A DNA stretch of 64,000 nucleotides from Rana temporaria (GCF_905171775.1 NC_053489.1:333966089-334030088), one strand, 5' to 3'. Positions 45,395 through 57,786 are shown, numbered from the stretch's first letter. Numbers and translations: made by a program. Notes: generated by a model from the letters alone, not told the origin.

Positions 45395-46195
45395 TCCCTA
45401 GCTAGGGTTGAGCGAACCCGGACTGTAAAGTTCGGGGTTCGTACCGAATTTTTTTTTTTTTTGGAACCCGAACCCGAATAATTTGCTGAAAGTTCGGGTT
45501 CGGGGTTCAGCTATGTAATGGCACTGCACAAAGTGTCATTTCTGAAAGGAAAAAAAGTCATTTAAAACCGGCTTTGCGGCTATAATGAATTGTCGGCTTC
45601 GGCAATTCAGAGAGGATTCATTCATAAAAAAAATAAAAAAAGCGTGGGGGTACCCCCAAATTCAATTACCAGGCCCTTCAGGTCTGGTATGGATATTAAG
45701 GGGAACCCTGCCGTCAATTTAAAAAAAATGACGTGGGGTTCCCCCCAAATATCCATTCCAGACCCTTCAGGTCTGGTGTGGATTTTAAGGGGAACTCCAC
45801 CCCAAATTTAAAAAACAAATGGCGTGGAGTTCCCCCCAAAATCCACACCAGACCCTTATCCGAGCACGTTAACCTGGCCAGCCGCAGAAAAGAGGGGGGG
45901 GGCAGAGTGCGGCCCCCCTCTCCTGAACCGTACCAGGCCACATGCCCTCAACATGGGGAGGATGTCCCCATGTTGATGGGGACAAGGGCCTCATCCCCAC
46001 AACCCTTGCCCGGTGGTTGTGGGGGTCTGCGGGCGGGGGGCTTATCAGAATCTGGAAGACCCCTTTTAACATTTTTTAAATTTGGGGTGGAGTTCCCCTT
46101 AAAATCCACACCAGACCTGAAGGGTCTGGAATGGATATTTGGGGGAACCCCACGTCTTAATTTTTTATTTTAATTTTTTGACGGTGGGGTTCGCC

Positions 46196-47209
46196 TTAAC
46201 CACTTAAGCCCCGGACCAATATGCAGCCTAAAGACCCAAGGTGTTTTTACAGTTCGGGACTGCGTCGCTTTAACAGACAATTGCGCGGTCGTGCGACGTG
46301 GCTCCCAAACAAAATTGGCGTCCTTTTTTCCCCACAAATAGAGCTTTCTTTTGGTGGTATTTGATCACATCTGCTGTTTTTAGTTTTTGCGCTATAAACA
46401 AAAATAGAGCGACAATTTTGAAAAAAATGCAATATTTTTTACTTTTTGCTATAATAAATATCCCCCAAAAACATATATAAAAACATTTTTTTCCCTCAGT
46501 TTAGGCCGATACGTATTCTTCGACCTATTTTTAGTAAAAAAAATCGCAATAAGCGTTTATCGATTGGTTTGCGCAAAATCTATAGCGTTTACAAAATAGG
46601 GGATAGTTTTATTGCATTTTTATTAATTTTTTTTTTTTTTACTACTAATGGCGGCGATCAGCAATTTTTTTCGTGACTGCGACATTATGGCGGACACTTC
46701 GGACAATTTTGACACATTTTTGGGACCATTGTCATTTTCACAGCAAAAAATGCATTTAAATTGCATTCTTTATTGTGAAAATGACAGTTGCAGTTTGGGA
46801 GTTAACCACAGGTGGCGCTGTAGGAGTTAGGGTGCACCTAGTGTGTGTTTACAACTGTAGGGGGGTGTGGCTGTAGGACTGACGTCATCTATTGCGTCTC
46901 CCCTATAAAGGGAATGACACGATCGATGCGCCGCCATAGTGAAGCATGGGGAAGCCGTGTTTACATACGGCTCTCCCCGTTCTTCAGCTCCGGGGAGCGA
47001 TCGCGACGGGGCGGCTATAAACAAATAGCCGCGCCGTCGTCCCGGATCGCTCCCCGAGCGAACCCGACCGCCGCATGTAGCGGGGGGGGGGGGGGGTCTC
47101 GATCGGACCCCCCACCCGCTAATAGGCAAGGACGTACATTAACGCCCATGTGCCTGTACGTGCCATATTGTGGACGTACATTTACATGCGGAGGTCGGGA
47201 AGTGGTTAA
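46196..47209. mobile_element. TTAA MITE with 'CCACTT' ends, nested in the 45.4-kb hAT
   Basis: TTAA at 46196-46199 and 47206-47209, ends TTAACCACTTAAGCCCCGGA / GGTCGGGAAGTGGTTAA. Excision rejoins CTTAATATCCATACCAGACC, exactly the inverse of the opposite arm at 45684-45704, which proves the insertion. The core includes AGAGCTTTCTTTTGGTGGTA, shared in inverse with 52.79 kb. Confidence 0.92.
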
Positions 47210-47447
47210 TATCCATACCAGACCTGAAGGGCCTGGTAATTGAATTTGGGGGGACCCCCACGCTATTTTTTTTTTTTTTAATGAATGAATCCTCTCTGAA
47301 TTGCCGAAGCCGACAATTCATTATAGCCGCAAAGCCGGTTTTAAATGACTTTTTTTCCTTTCAGAAATGACACTTCGTGCATGGACAGTTCTAAGTTTAT
47401 TTTTATGTTATTTTAAGTTATTTCCCTATCCACATTTGTTTGCAGAA

Positions 47448-47793
47448 TACAGGCATACCCTGCTTTAAGTACACTCACTTTACATACACTCGCGAGTAAG
47501 GACATACCCGTGAGTGTATGTAAAGTGCCTTACAGGTACTGTACAGACATTTTGCAGCCGCAGTAGAAGGAGCTGAAGCTCTGAGAGCATAGCCCGCCCT
47601 GTTCCAGTGTGCCCCTGACACCTCCACTACAGCCCCTGAGACCTCAACTACAGCTCCTGACACCCCCACTACAGTCCCTGACCCCCCACTACACCCTAGA
47701 AGTGAAAAAAGGTATTGTTTCACTTTAAGTACATTTTCGTTTTACATACATGCTCTGGTCCCACTGTGTACTTAAAAGTGGGGTATGCCTGTA
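47448..47793. mobile_element. Mariner-type MITE
   Basis: Inverted ends TACAGGCATACCCTGCTTTA and TAAAAGTGGGGTATGCCTGTA, bounded by TA at 47448-47449 and 47792-47793. A subterminal repeat of CTTTACATACACTC is seen on both arms. Non-coding. Confidence 0.88.
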
Positions 47794-48033
47794 CTTGCCA
47801 TGCTCTTCCCGACATTTTGCTGCCATTTGCAGCCCTCTAGCCCTTTCCATTAGTTTTTTTAGACACATTTTAGTAGTCAAAAGTCCGGGTCCCCATTGAC
47901 TTCAATGGGGTTCGGGGTCAAGTTCGGGTCCCGAACCCGGATTTTTTTCCGAAGTTCGGCCGAACCCGCTGAACCTGAACATCCAGGTGTCCGCTCAACT
48001 CTAGCCCTAGCGTGTCTGGGAGTTTCTAGGCGC

Positions 48034-49449
48034 TTAACCTTCTTGGCGGTATTCCAGAGTCTGGCTCGGCCTCAAGTTTTTACTACCATAAGCAGTAACC
48101 CCGAGCCAGACTCGGGATTACATCGCAGTATCCAGGCAAAGTTGCTTTCCTGGTCCCCTGGATTATGCGATTTGTCTCCCCACTGTGTCTGAGCTGTCTC
48201 CTCCTCTGCTTGATTCACAATGCCGAGCTCCGTTCCCAAGAGTTGCGACGTACGGGGATGGAGTTCCGCGCCAAATTCAAAAGAATTAAAAACGCACAAT
48301 ACATAGAGTACACTGTAATCTTAGATTACAGTACTGTATAAAATAATTACACATCCCCTTTGTCCCTAGTGGTCTGTCCAGTGTCCTGCATGCAGTTTTA
48401 TATAATACTAGCTGAATACCCAGCGTTGCCCGGTCTTCCTATCTTAACCTTTTTGGGAGGAAAATCATAGTAATATAAATATACCCATCTTTTATATAAG
48501 GGTGTAGGTAAGGGTTAATTTAACTGTCATATATTTTTATTTGGCATATAAGTAATATGTGTACCAGGTATTATTGAAATATCTCCAGGCGTACAGAAGT
48601 TATGTGGGAACATACATTTCCCATTGATTTGCATGGGACTTTAAACAAAAACCCCGACCCTCACAAATGGGGGTGGTTAAGGGATAAATTACCTATCCTA
48701 TAGTTTAAGTGGACATATAAGTAACATGTGACCAAGTGTTATCGAAATATCTACAGCCGTTTGGAAGTTATGAAGTAACATGTATTTCCCATAGAGTTGA
48801 ATGGGACTTTAAAGGAAAACCCTGACCATGGCAAATGGGGGTGGGTAAGGGTTAAACCACCTATCCTATGTTTGTTGCTGACATATAAGTAACATGTGTG
48901 CCAAGTTTCATGTTAATATCTTTAGCCGTTTGGACGTGATGCTGGAACATACATACATACATACACACACACACACGTTGAGTTTTATATATATATAGAT
49001 ATACTGTTCTTTCTGCCTGGAAACTGGAGATTGTCCATAACCACCAATAAGTGTCCCTTTATGTCAAAAGTGCTTTTAGAGCAGCTAGAAAACAGCGATA
49101 ATAAATTAGAATCACTTGTGGAATTGAGCGATAGCGATTTGTGGGGAAATTTGTCTTCAAACCCTGAAAGTAATGACAGCGACAATTCTGTAACTGAGCA
49201 AATTTCAGTGTTTTTGATTACATTATTGAACAATTTTTATTATATTTTTTATATTATAATTTAATGATTTTGTGTTTTCATTCGTTATCATACCCGAGAT
49301 GTCTACTAGACTCTTGTTTGGACAGATTTAAGTGAGTTATTTCTAAGAATTACAGGCCTACAATATAAAACGCCAAATTTCCATGCAAAACAATTGTACC
49401 GCTTTCAGCATCAAAAATCTGACATAATCATACCGCCAGGGGAGGTTAA
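48034..49449. mobile_element. TTAA MITE with 'CCTTCTTGGCGGTAT' ends (piggyBac-like)
   Basis: TTAA at 48034-48037 and 49446-49449, ends TTAACCTTCTTGGCGGTATT / ATCATACCGCCAGGGGAGGT. It holds another repeat (48411-49003). An acidic 60-codon open frame (about 49064-49240, ELSDSDLWGNLSSNPESNDS) could be the remnant of a piggyBac transposase N-terminus, but this is only suggestive. Confidence 0.8.
48411..49003. repeat. Conserved interspersed repeat with 'GAATACCCAGCGTTGCCCGG' start
   Basis: It begins CTAGCTGAATACCCAGCGTT and ends with (CATA)n/(CA)n and GAGTTTTATATATATATAGA. The middle has three divergent tandem units of about 180 bp, each with ATATAAGTAAYATGTG followed by CCATTTGGA-like text. The tail microsatellite suggests a retroposed element; the class is uncertain. 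Confidence 0.55.
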
Positions 49450-49526
49450 TGAGACTTTGCATATTCTTTCATGTTTTTCTGATTATTCATCTTTGAAAGT
49501 CATCTGGCTGACCCTATTCTCCCCGT

Positions 49527-49836
49527 AGGCTGCATTCACACTATAACGCGGCGTATTTTGCCTCGACAAATAGCGGCGTATTGTACCGCGATTTGCCGCG
49601 ACAAAACGAGACGTTTTAACCTTTTTTTTTTTTTTTACAAAACATTTTACATTGATGTCTATGCCGAACGCCGAAAGCCGCCTGAAAAAAAGGGTCAGGG
49701 ACTTGTTTTCAGGTGGCAGGCGTTTCGGCGTGCGATATGAACCATCTCCATAGACAAGAATGTAAAATGACCCCTCCAGCGGCACGAGCGTCGGGCGTCA
49801 GAAGTAAATATGCGAAGGTGTGAATGCAGCCTTAGA
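49527..49836. repeat. MITE, 'GCATTCACACT' family
   Basis: Inverted ends TAGGCTGCATTCACACTATA and GGTGTGAATGCAGCCTTA; non-coding interior with CGCCGAACGCC and GCGGCGTATT motifs. Confidence 0.78.
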
Positions 49837-50164
49837 GTGGACAGACAGGTTTAGGTATCTGGGAACTATGATTTCCCCCTGCTCCATCTGACTATTGCAC
49901 TCTAAACCTAATCCCCTTGTTACAAAATATTTAAATTGAAATCTTGAGCCAATCGCCCCTTATACCTAGTGGGATAGATTATTTTTTCAGAATAAAACTG
50001 TTGCCTTCTTGGACACTCTCCTTTTATGGATCCTTAAGTACTTTCAGCTCATTAATTCTAGTCTAAACTCCTTTCTGGGGCTCGCAGCCACCGAGGTTTA
50101 AACTGGCATTAATGCAGCGGCCCTGGCAACAGCATGTCCTGATCTCTACAAATATATTTTAGCA
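49837..50164. other. Intronic sequence, nothing recognised
   Basis: No element ends or coding features identified. Confidence 0.4.
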
Positions 50165-50409
50165 GCCATGCTAACGCATGCTTATAACTGGCTGATTGCA
50201 GATGATTCTAATGCTGCAGTGGTGTTGGAGACATTCTGCTTGGGCTCCTATGAGGCTTCACTACCTGTTTCCCTTGGTAAGGATGGAGGCGCCAGGACCC
50301 AGCGATCGCCGTCTCTGGGACCGACATCGCGGGCGACTAGGACAGGTAAGTGTCCTTATTAAAAGTCAGCAGCTACAGTGTTTAGTAGCTGCTGACTTTA
50401 AAAAAATAA
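50165..50409. repeat. Fragment of the 39.4-kb type TTAA MITE
   Basis: It contains GACAGGTAAGTGTCCTTATT and AAAGTCAGCAGCTACAG as in 39.78-39.84 kb. The right end is cut at about 50409 by the next element. Confidence 0.65.
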
Positions 50410-50412
50410 AAT

Positions 50413-51545
50413 TGCGGGTGGAATCTAGAGGTCGACCGATATGGGTTTTTCTCTGGCCGATACCGATATTTAGAATTTGGGGCGGCCGATGGCCGATATG
50501 ATGCCGATTTTTGCGGCCGATATTTTAGGCCGATTTTTATTTTTTGGCAGGTTGCACTGGATGGAACCAATTGGCAATAGCAGATGGCACTGATTGGCAG
50601 GTGGCACTGAATGGCACTGGCAGGTGGCACTAATTGGCATGTGGCACTGGGTGGCATTGGCAGGTGAAACTGGTTGGTACTGGCAGGTGGCACTAATTGG
50701 CAATAGTTAGCACTGGCAGATGGCACTGGCAGGTGGCACTAATTGGCAGGTGGAAGTGGATGGCAATAGTTGGCACTGGTAGGTGGCACTGGATGGCCTT
50801 GGCAGCTGGCACTGGATGGCACTAGTTGGCACTGGCAGGTGGCACTAGTTGGCAGGTGGCACTAGTTGGCACTGGATGGCACTGGCAGGTGGCACTGGAT
50901 GGCACTGGCAGGTGGCACTGGCAGATGGCACTGGCAGGTGGCACTGGATGGCGTTGCCACTGGCAGGTGGCACTGGATGGCATTGGCAGGTGGCACTGGA
51001 TGGCATTGGCAGGTGGCACTGGATGGCATTGGCAGGTGGCACTGGCTGGTTGGCATTAGCAGATGGCACTAGCAGGTTTCACAGCACATAATGGGGGGGG
51101 GGGGGGCCCGGGGGGGGCGGGACTCAGCTGTCACCCCGGGTCCCGCCCACCTCCAATATCACGATGAATCTGAGCTCCTCTCTCTCTGCAGCACCATGTG
51201 AAACTGTATGGAGAGAGAGTTTCACACATTATCAGCTACATTATGTGCTATGAAACTGAGAGGAGAGAGAGAGAGGAGCTCAGATTTATCGTGATGTGGG
51301 CAGCTATCCAGCCAATGATCTCATCCCATTGGCTGGTGTTGGACAGCTGAGTCCCGCCCACCCCGGGTCCCGCCCACCCCGACATCAGTCCGACAGCTCC
51401 ATTCTCTATCTCCTTAGTGTTTCACACACACGGCAATGCTCTGCAGACAGTGTGGAGAAGGGAGGGGGAACCCCATGTTCCTCCTTCCTTCTCCACACTC
51501 TGCTGATGCAGATCTGCTAAATATCGGCAACGCTTTTTTGACATG
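50413..51545. mobile_element. Incomplete hAT-like element ('AGAGGTCGACCGATAT') with GGCACTGG minisatellite
   Basis: The left end TAGAGGTCGACCGATATGGG is followed by several GGCCGATAT repeats. A matching right terminus is not present; AAATATCGGCAACGC at 51517 is the closest inner trace. It contains a minisatellite, a G-run at 51090-51120, and a hairpin at 51170-51285 (GAGCTCCTCTCTCTCT and inverse). Confidence 0.6.
50545..51080. repeat. Minisatellite with GGCACTGG units
   Basis: Units of 12 and about 22 bp built of TGGCACTGGCAGGTGGCACT and TGGATGGCATTGGCAGG, irregularly ordered. Open frames across it on both strands are repeat artefacts. Confidence 0.92.
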
Positions 51546-51559
51546 GGAGTGAGGTTTAG

Positions 51560-51882
51560 GAGCACCGCGGCAGCGTCGTTGTTGGTTAGGGAAATGTTTA
51601 CGAATTTGTGAATGAGTCGGAGGACTAGTTACCAGATTGTAGTTTGGGGCACTCCCAAAAAAAATGTGGAGAATAGTGCCAGGGTGTTGCTCACGACAGC
51701 AACGGTCAGATTGATTGGGAAATATTTTGGCCAAAACAGACTGAGTGCGGTACCAGCGTGTGGTCAATTTGTAGGAAATTTCCTGATATTTGCTAGAAAG
51801 TGATGACTTATGCGTGAAGAAGAGTATGCGTTCTTTTTGGGGAGCAGTAAATGCGGTTTGTAAGTCCCTTTCCCACTGTGGT
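51560..51882 (-). pseudogene. L1-type LINE ORF2 C-terminal fragment
   Basis: The minus-strand reading gives WERDLQTAFTAPQKERILFF, then KLTTRWYRTQSVLAKIFPNQ and GTILHIFFGSAPN. The order RWYR...P...C...LHIF is that of the Cys-rich C-terminal domain of L1-clade ORF2 proteins. The rest of the LINE is absent. Confidence 0.75.
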
Positions 51883-51990
51883 GAGATGATTTGAACTTTG
51901 TGACATGGTGCATTTTCTCAACTCGCCTTTCAGGACAACCTTGGAGAGCGCGCAGCTCCGCCTCTTCATTAGGAAACGCATGCTAATCCT

Positions 51991-52964
51991 TTAACCACTT
52001 GCCACCCGCCAATGACATATTACGTCGGCAAAGTGGTTGTAGAATTCTGACTGGACGTCATATGACGTCCTCAGGATTCTGAGCCGCTGCGCGCCCCCGG
52101 TGGCGCACATCGCGGCGATTGTTGTTGCAGGGTGTCAGTCTGACACCCCGCAACACCGATCAAGGTAAAGAGTCTCTCACGGAGACTCTTTACCACGTGA
52201 TCAGCCGTGTCCAACCGTGGCTGATCACGATGTAAACAGGAAGAGCCGTTGATGGCTCTTCCTCACTCGCGTCTGACAGACGCGAGCCGATCGGCGGCTC
52301 TCCTGACAGGGGGGGTTCGCGCTGATTGTTTATCAGCGCAGCCCCCCCTCGGATCGCCACACTGGACCACCAGGGAAGGGCAAAAAAAAAAAAAAAGCAT
52401 TAAAAAAAAAAAAGATGCCAATCCGTGCCCACAAATGGGCACTGATTGGCAACATGGGTAAATCAGTGCCACCCCACAGTGCCCATGAGTGCCCATCTGT
52501 GCCGCCCATGAGTGCCCATCTGTGCCGCCCATGAGTGACGCCTATGTGTGCCTATCAGTGCCGCCTATGTGTGCCCATCAGTGCCGCATACCAGCGCCGC
52601 CAATCAGTGCCACCTCATCTGTGCCCGTCAGTACTACCTCATCGATGCCCATCAGTGCCACCTCATCGGTGCCCATAATTGAAAGAGAAAACGTACTTAT
52701 TTACAAAAAAATTAACCCAAAAAAATAAACGTAATTTTTTTTCAAAATTTTCAGTCTTTTTTTAGTTGCGCAAAAAAAAAAAATCGCAGAGGTGATCAAA
52801 TACCACCAAAAGAAAGCTCTATTTCTGGGGAAAAAAGGACGCCAATTTTGTTTGGGTACAGTGTAGCATGATCGCGCAATTGCCATTCAAAGTGCGACAG
52901 TGCTGAAAGCTGAAAATTGGCTTGGGCGGGAAGGTGCGTAAGTGCCCTGTATGGAAGTGGTTAA
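51991..52964. mobile_element. TTAA MITE with 'CCACTTGCC' ends inside DIRS copy 2
   Basis: TTAA at 51991-51994 and 52961-52964, ends TTAACCACTTGCCACCC / GTATGGAAGTGGTTAA. It contains short CCCATCAGTGCC tandem units (52470-52680) and the core shared with 46196-47209. Confidence 0.9.
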
Positions 52965-53790
52965 AACCCTCCTCTTCCACCATGGCCTCAGTTATTGTGT
53001 TTCCTCCGCCATGGTGGAAGTACATGTTGTGGGCCAGAGGAGCTGCGCTCTCTCCAAGAGGAGAGAAGTGGGCTTACCTTTTTTTGTTTTTCTCTGTAGT
53101 GTCTGCCTGGTGTGCAGCGGCCATCCCAGCCCCCCTGTGGCGAATAGGGGGTGTTCCGGAGTCCTCAGCCTTTCCATGCTCAGTGGCAGCCAAGGCTCTG
53201 CAGGAGGTCAGCGCGATAGAGCCCGGGATCTGTGGGTTTAGGCTCAGGTGGCCGGGAGGTGTGTCGCTGCGGTAGCAGTCTCCGCATGGCGGTTCCGGGT
53301 CCTGGCAGGCGGGTGATGTCACGCACAGTTGTGCGGCTTCCTGTAGGGGTGTGGCGGCGCTTGGTCCACACCGCCTGGAACGCAGAGGCTAGAGGACAGG
53401 CCTATAGAGCGACGTCTTCCGGTTCTGGCCATCGCTGATGACGCCGGACCCGGGAAATTTAAAAATCAGATGGTCCCAGCTACTTTACCTGCTATGATGG
53501 AGGAGGGATCGACAGCGATGGGGGAGACAGGCGCCCCAGACACCGCTCAGGTCCAGGTAAGAGGGGTACAATGGTGCCCTTTGTTCTTTACCTCATGGAC
53601 TTAATGTGTTATGTGATTGTCCTCCTTAAGGAGCCTGTGCTGCAGGGTCAGAGTTAAACTTTCTCGGTCCCTGTCAGTCTGCACTTGTGGTGGTGATTGT
53701 TTTTTCTGGTGTTTTCCTTTGGTTGGTTGTGGTTTTTTCTTCTTAATGATTTTTTTTTTTTTTTTTTTTTGTGGGACATCTCTCCTCTTT

Positions 53791-55088
53791 ATGTCGCTTC
53801 AAGAAAAACTGAAAATAAAAAAAACACGAACTCAAAGGAAGTGTCCTTCCTGCAAGAACCCTTTTAGGGATACGTGGCAGAAGGCAATGTGCAGAACCTG
53901 TATCAGGTTGCTGGTGGAGGAAGAGACGTCCCAGCAATATAAGGATTTGTTTTCCTCGGTGCGAGAACTCACAAGTTCTCTGAGTTCAGTAAAAACCATG
54001 TTGGTTCACAGTCCAGCAGTACAATCTGAACCCCAGCAATCATCACCCAGCCCAAAAGCCTCCACCTCTAGGTCAGAGTTTGGAGATTCAGGGGATGAAG
54101 GGACTAGTACTCTTCGCTCAATCAGAGATTCAGATGAGGAGGAAGAGGATAGCAGAAGTTCCAGATACAAAGTCTCTTTAGATGAAGTGGACAATCTGCT
54201 GAGTGCAATTTATACTACACTTGAAATTCAGGAAGAAAAGGTACAATTGTCTCTTCACGACAAAATGTACCAGGGGCTGGATGAATCCAAACATATAAAG
54301 TGTTCCCAGTCCACAAAGTAGTATCGGATCAAATTAAAAAAGAGTGGAAAGATCCGGAAAGAGGTCCTTTCTTTTCTAAAAGCCTAAGAAAGAGATTCCT
54401 CTTTGAGGATAAGGATTCGGAAGTCTGGAATAAGAAGCCACGAGTAGATACGGCTTTCTCTCAGGTGTCACGATGCACGGATCTTGCGTTTGAGGACATG
54501 GGGGTATTAAAGGACGCCATGGCTAAAAGGGCAGACTCCCTGCTAAAAAAGGCTTGGGATTCTACGTCACACAGTCTTAAACCAGCTATGGCTTCCACAG
54601 TGGTGGCAAGAAACTTAGAGTGCTGGGTGGAAAAACTGATGAGCCATGTAGAAGCAGGCACACCAAGAAAAGATTTATTGGAATCTTTTCCCCTGATTTT
54701 AAAATCAATCAGGTACATGGCTGACGCATCTGCTGAATCAATCAAGATGGCAGCTAGATCTTCTGCCTTAGTAAATTCAGCCAGGCGTGCAGTCTGGCTT
54801 AAAACCTGGACAGGAGACACGGCCTCTAAAGTCAAACTCTGCGGTTTACCCTTTTCAGGGGATTTACTTTTTGGGCCAGATCTAGAAAAAGTTCTGGACA
54901 GAACAGCCGACAAAAAGAAGGCCTTCCCTGCCAAAAAGAAAGAACCTGTTATAAAGAATTTTCGTGCTTTTCAGCAAACCTACAAAAGTAGAGAGGAGAA
55001 CAAAAAGCGCTGGGTTCCACAAAAGGGTAGGGGAAGAGGAGGAATTATTTTCAAATGCCTCTCAAATCAAACCCCAAAAGACAAATGA
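53791..55088 (+). pseudogene. DIRS copy 2 gag-like ORF1 with Cys motif (one frameshift)
   Basis: Start ATG at 53791. Near the N-terminus is a possible zinc-binding CPSCKNPF...MCRTC motif (Cys-x2-Cys ... Cys-x2-Cys), followed by a Ser/acidic region. The frame shifts near 54295 and continues to 55088 with EESFPLI-like and ESIKMAARSSALVNSARRAV text, then GDTASKVKLCGLPFSGDLLF, the conserved core of vertebrate DIRS ORF1. The basic tail (KGRGRGG) ends at 55088. An earlier ATG at 53494 followed by the donor-like CAG|GTAAGAG at 53555 could mark a spliced leader; this is speculative. Confidence 0.8.
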
Positions 55089-57650
55089 CAATCTGACTCC
55101 AGTGGGGGGAAGATTATCCGCTTTCTTTTTTCAATGGAACCAATTGGCCAAAAGTCCCTTTGTAAAAAACATTATTGCACAAGGGTACAACCTGGAGTTC
55201 TCAGAATGCCCTCCATGTAGGTTTTATGTTACAGCCCTGCCAAGGGATCAGGAAAAAGCTTCCGCTATGATGAGCTTGTTAAAGGATCTGATACAACAGG
55301 AAGTGATTATTCAGGTCCCAAAACAACAGGAGGGAGAAGGGTTTTACCCCCACATTTTTTTTTTTTTGTATAAAAGCCCTCAGGCAAATTTTGCCTAATT
55401 CTGAACCTCAAAATCCTGAACAAGTCCATAAGGTACAAGCACTTCCGCATGGACACTATCCACTCCATAACGAAACTGTTAACACCGAACTGCTTTATGG
55501 CTTCTCTGGATCTAAGAGATACTTACCTACATGTATCAATAGCCCAGGCCTCCCAAAGGTTTTTTTCGACTGGCAATGAATCTAGGGACTTCAGTTTGGC
55601 ATCTACAATTCAGGGCTCTGCCATTTGGCCTTTCATCATCCCCCAGGATTTTAACAAAAGTGATGGCGGGAGCCTTGGAACTAGGGGTGCAACGGATCAA
55701 AAAACACGGATCGGATCGATCCTCGGATCAGGAGTCACGGATAGGATCATTTTCGGATCAGCAAAAAAGGGCCTTTGTACAGAGCACACAGGGAAAAAAA
55801 AGCAGGTGGCATATCCATCCTCAATCGCACAGGGAGGGGGGGTTTCTTGTATAGAAAGGGGGGGGGGTTGGGTATATCCTCGTACAGATGACACATTGAT
55901 CTCCTCTGCAGGGATGCTCCCAGATGTCAGGGTTGATGGACACACAGTTCCCGGTGATCTGCCTCCTATCATTCTGAGCTCCCTTGGTTGGCGGGTGATT
56001 GCAGTATCCTCTCTCTCGGGCTTATTCTCAGAAGAGACACTACACTCGCAGCACACTGGGGAAGGTCATCATTGCCCATAGCAGATTAATCACAGCTCCT
56101 CCGTCTAGCACATAAAGACGGAGTTCAGACGAGCCTGAGTATGGCGCCACATAGTGCAGGCCGCTCACCACATGACATGGGAGCGCTGGACACAAATAGA
56201 GTGACCGTCCTCAATACACACCCAGCGTACCTACTTCTGGACAGAGGAGCGCATTGTAACTATACACCGCCCGCCTCAATGATCCTCTCAGCCTCACCTT
56301 TCCTGTAGCTGCCGGTGGATGATCCCGCACTGTCTGCGCGCTGAGGTGGGGAGGCGTGTCACGCTGGGCTCTGACAAGCACATGGGGGTGGAGCAAGATG
56401 GCCGCCGCTCCGGAGCTAGGCCGAAGCCGGGGACTTTCCTACGGCCGAGGCTCCGGAGCGCTCCGCAGATCGCGTGGTGTGCCGATCCGAACCGGGTGAC
56501 CCGTTCGGATCACGGATCGGTGACGATCCGTTGCACCCCTACTTGGAACCTCTGAAGCTGAGGGGGGTCTCGGTTGTTCCATATTTGGACAACCTCCTGT
56601 TTTTCGCTGATTCAAAAGATCAACTGGTGGCAAATCTCCAGGTGTCCCAGTCTCCTCTCGAGCCTAGGGTGGCTATTGAATCTGGAAAAGTCAAACCTAG
56701 ACCCTGCACAGGAGACAAGGTTTCTCGGTTACACCATCAATTCAGTCATCCAGAAGGTGTTTCTCCCTCAGGAAAAGGTAGAGAAAGTCATTACCGCAGT
56801 GAGTCAGATCCGGGCGAATCTCTGTCAATACGGACAGCCATGGCAGTTCTAGGCCAGCTCACGGCTTCGATTCCTGCCGTCCAATGGGCTAGATTACATT
56901 CCAGACCCCTACAGAGGAACATCCTACAGGTGTGGTCTCACCAGGAATCGCTGGAAAAACATTTCAAACCAACATCAAGAGTAAAACGGTCCCTCTGGTG
57001 GTGGAGAGATCCTTCCAATCTGACGAAGGGTCTCTCATGGGTTCCTCCCTCGGACAAGCGCCTGACAACAGACGCAAGTTCGTGGGGATGGGGAGCTCAC
57101 CTGAACGGGCAAACCGCTCAGGGGTCTTGGTCCAAAGTGGAGGCAAGGAGGTCATCAAATTGGCGAGAACTAAAAGCCATTTTTATGGGTCTCCTGGCCT
57201 TTCAACACTTGCTGAGGGGTCGTCCTGTACAAATCTTATCAGACAACACTACAGCAGTAGCCTATGTGACCAAACAAGGCGGGACCAGGAGCCAAGGGTT
57301 GATGGAACTAGCCAACCAGTTATTGTCCTGGGCGGAGCAAAACGTGACCTCTTTGTCAGCGATTCACCTAAAGGGGTCTCAAAATCTGTTGGCAGACCTT
57401 CTGAGCAGAAGGAAAGTAGTAGAAGCAGAATGGAGCCTGAATCAGGAGATATTCAACATGATCTCCAAGGAGTGGGGGCATCCTCAAGTGGACCTTTTTG
57501 CCAGTCAACAAAATTCAAAGGTCAAGGAGTTCTTTTCTCTCCACAGAGAGGATCAGGCGATAGGCATAGATGCTCTAGCCCATCCTTGGGATTACCAGCT
57601 GTGCTACGCTTTCGCCCCTTTCCCCTAATTCTGCTGGTCCTAAGGAAATT
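55080..57650 (+). pseudogene. DIRS copy 2 reverse transcriptase / RNase H, interrupted
   Basis: Pieces in several frames: 55086-55398 (FFFQWNQLAKSPFVKNII...), 55449-55575 (ASLDLRDTYLHVSIAQASQR, motif A), 55576-55681 (RALPFGLSSSPRILTKV, motif B), then a hAT insertion, then 56542 onward with VVPYLDNLLFF. The catalytic box reads YLDN instead of YxDD. RNase H follows with LTTDASSWGWGAHL, WRELKAIF and SDNTTAVAY, then GHPQVDLFASQ at about 57475. Dead by frameshift, insertion and active-site change. Confidence 0.9.
55682..56541. mobile_element. Non-autonomous hAT element inside the DIRS reverse transcriptase
   Basis: Perfect inverted ends TAGGGGTGCAACGGATC / GATCCGTTGCACCCCTA and an exact 8-bp duplication CTTGGAAC (55674-55681, 56542-56549). 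860 bp, non-coding, with further CGGATCGGATC repeats near both ends. Confidence 0.95.
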
Positions 57651-57786
57651 CAGGGAAGAAAAAACAAGCCTAATGCTGATTACTCCCTTTTGGCCAAAAA
57701 GGCCTTGGTTCGCAACCGTATTAAATCTGGCCGTAAAACCTCAGTAGAAATTACCGTCCAGGAAGGACCTTCTAACACAGGGATCT

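Larger units (their letters stand above)
45403..48003. mobile_element. Non-autonomous hAT element with long inverted arms, 2.6 kb
   Basis: Ends TAGGGTTGAGCGAACCCG and CGCTCAACTCTA, flanked by TCCCTAGC / GCCCTAGC (7 of 8 match). The arms fold over hundreds of bases: 45.53-45.85 kb is the inverse of 46.08-46.19 plus 47.21-47.37 kb. The centre (45.86-46.07 kb) is the C/G-rich module also found at 1.1-1.4 kb. Two later insertions lie inside (46196-47209 and 47448-47793). Confidence 0.82.

Noticed and set aside
49031..49264. piggyBac transposase gene start
   Set aside because: Only about 60 acidic codons with no DDD motifs; noted as a possible remnant within a TTAA MITE.
53074..53438. Overlapping frames in a GC-rich stretch before DIRS gag
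   Set aside because: Leader region of the DIRS element. No shared features with ORF1; a spliced leader remains possible but unproven.
55697..56396. Open frames within the DIRS reverse transcriptase region
   Set aside because: They belong to the inserted non-coding hAT element, not to the polymerase.
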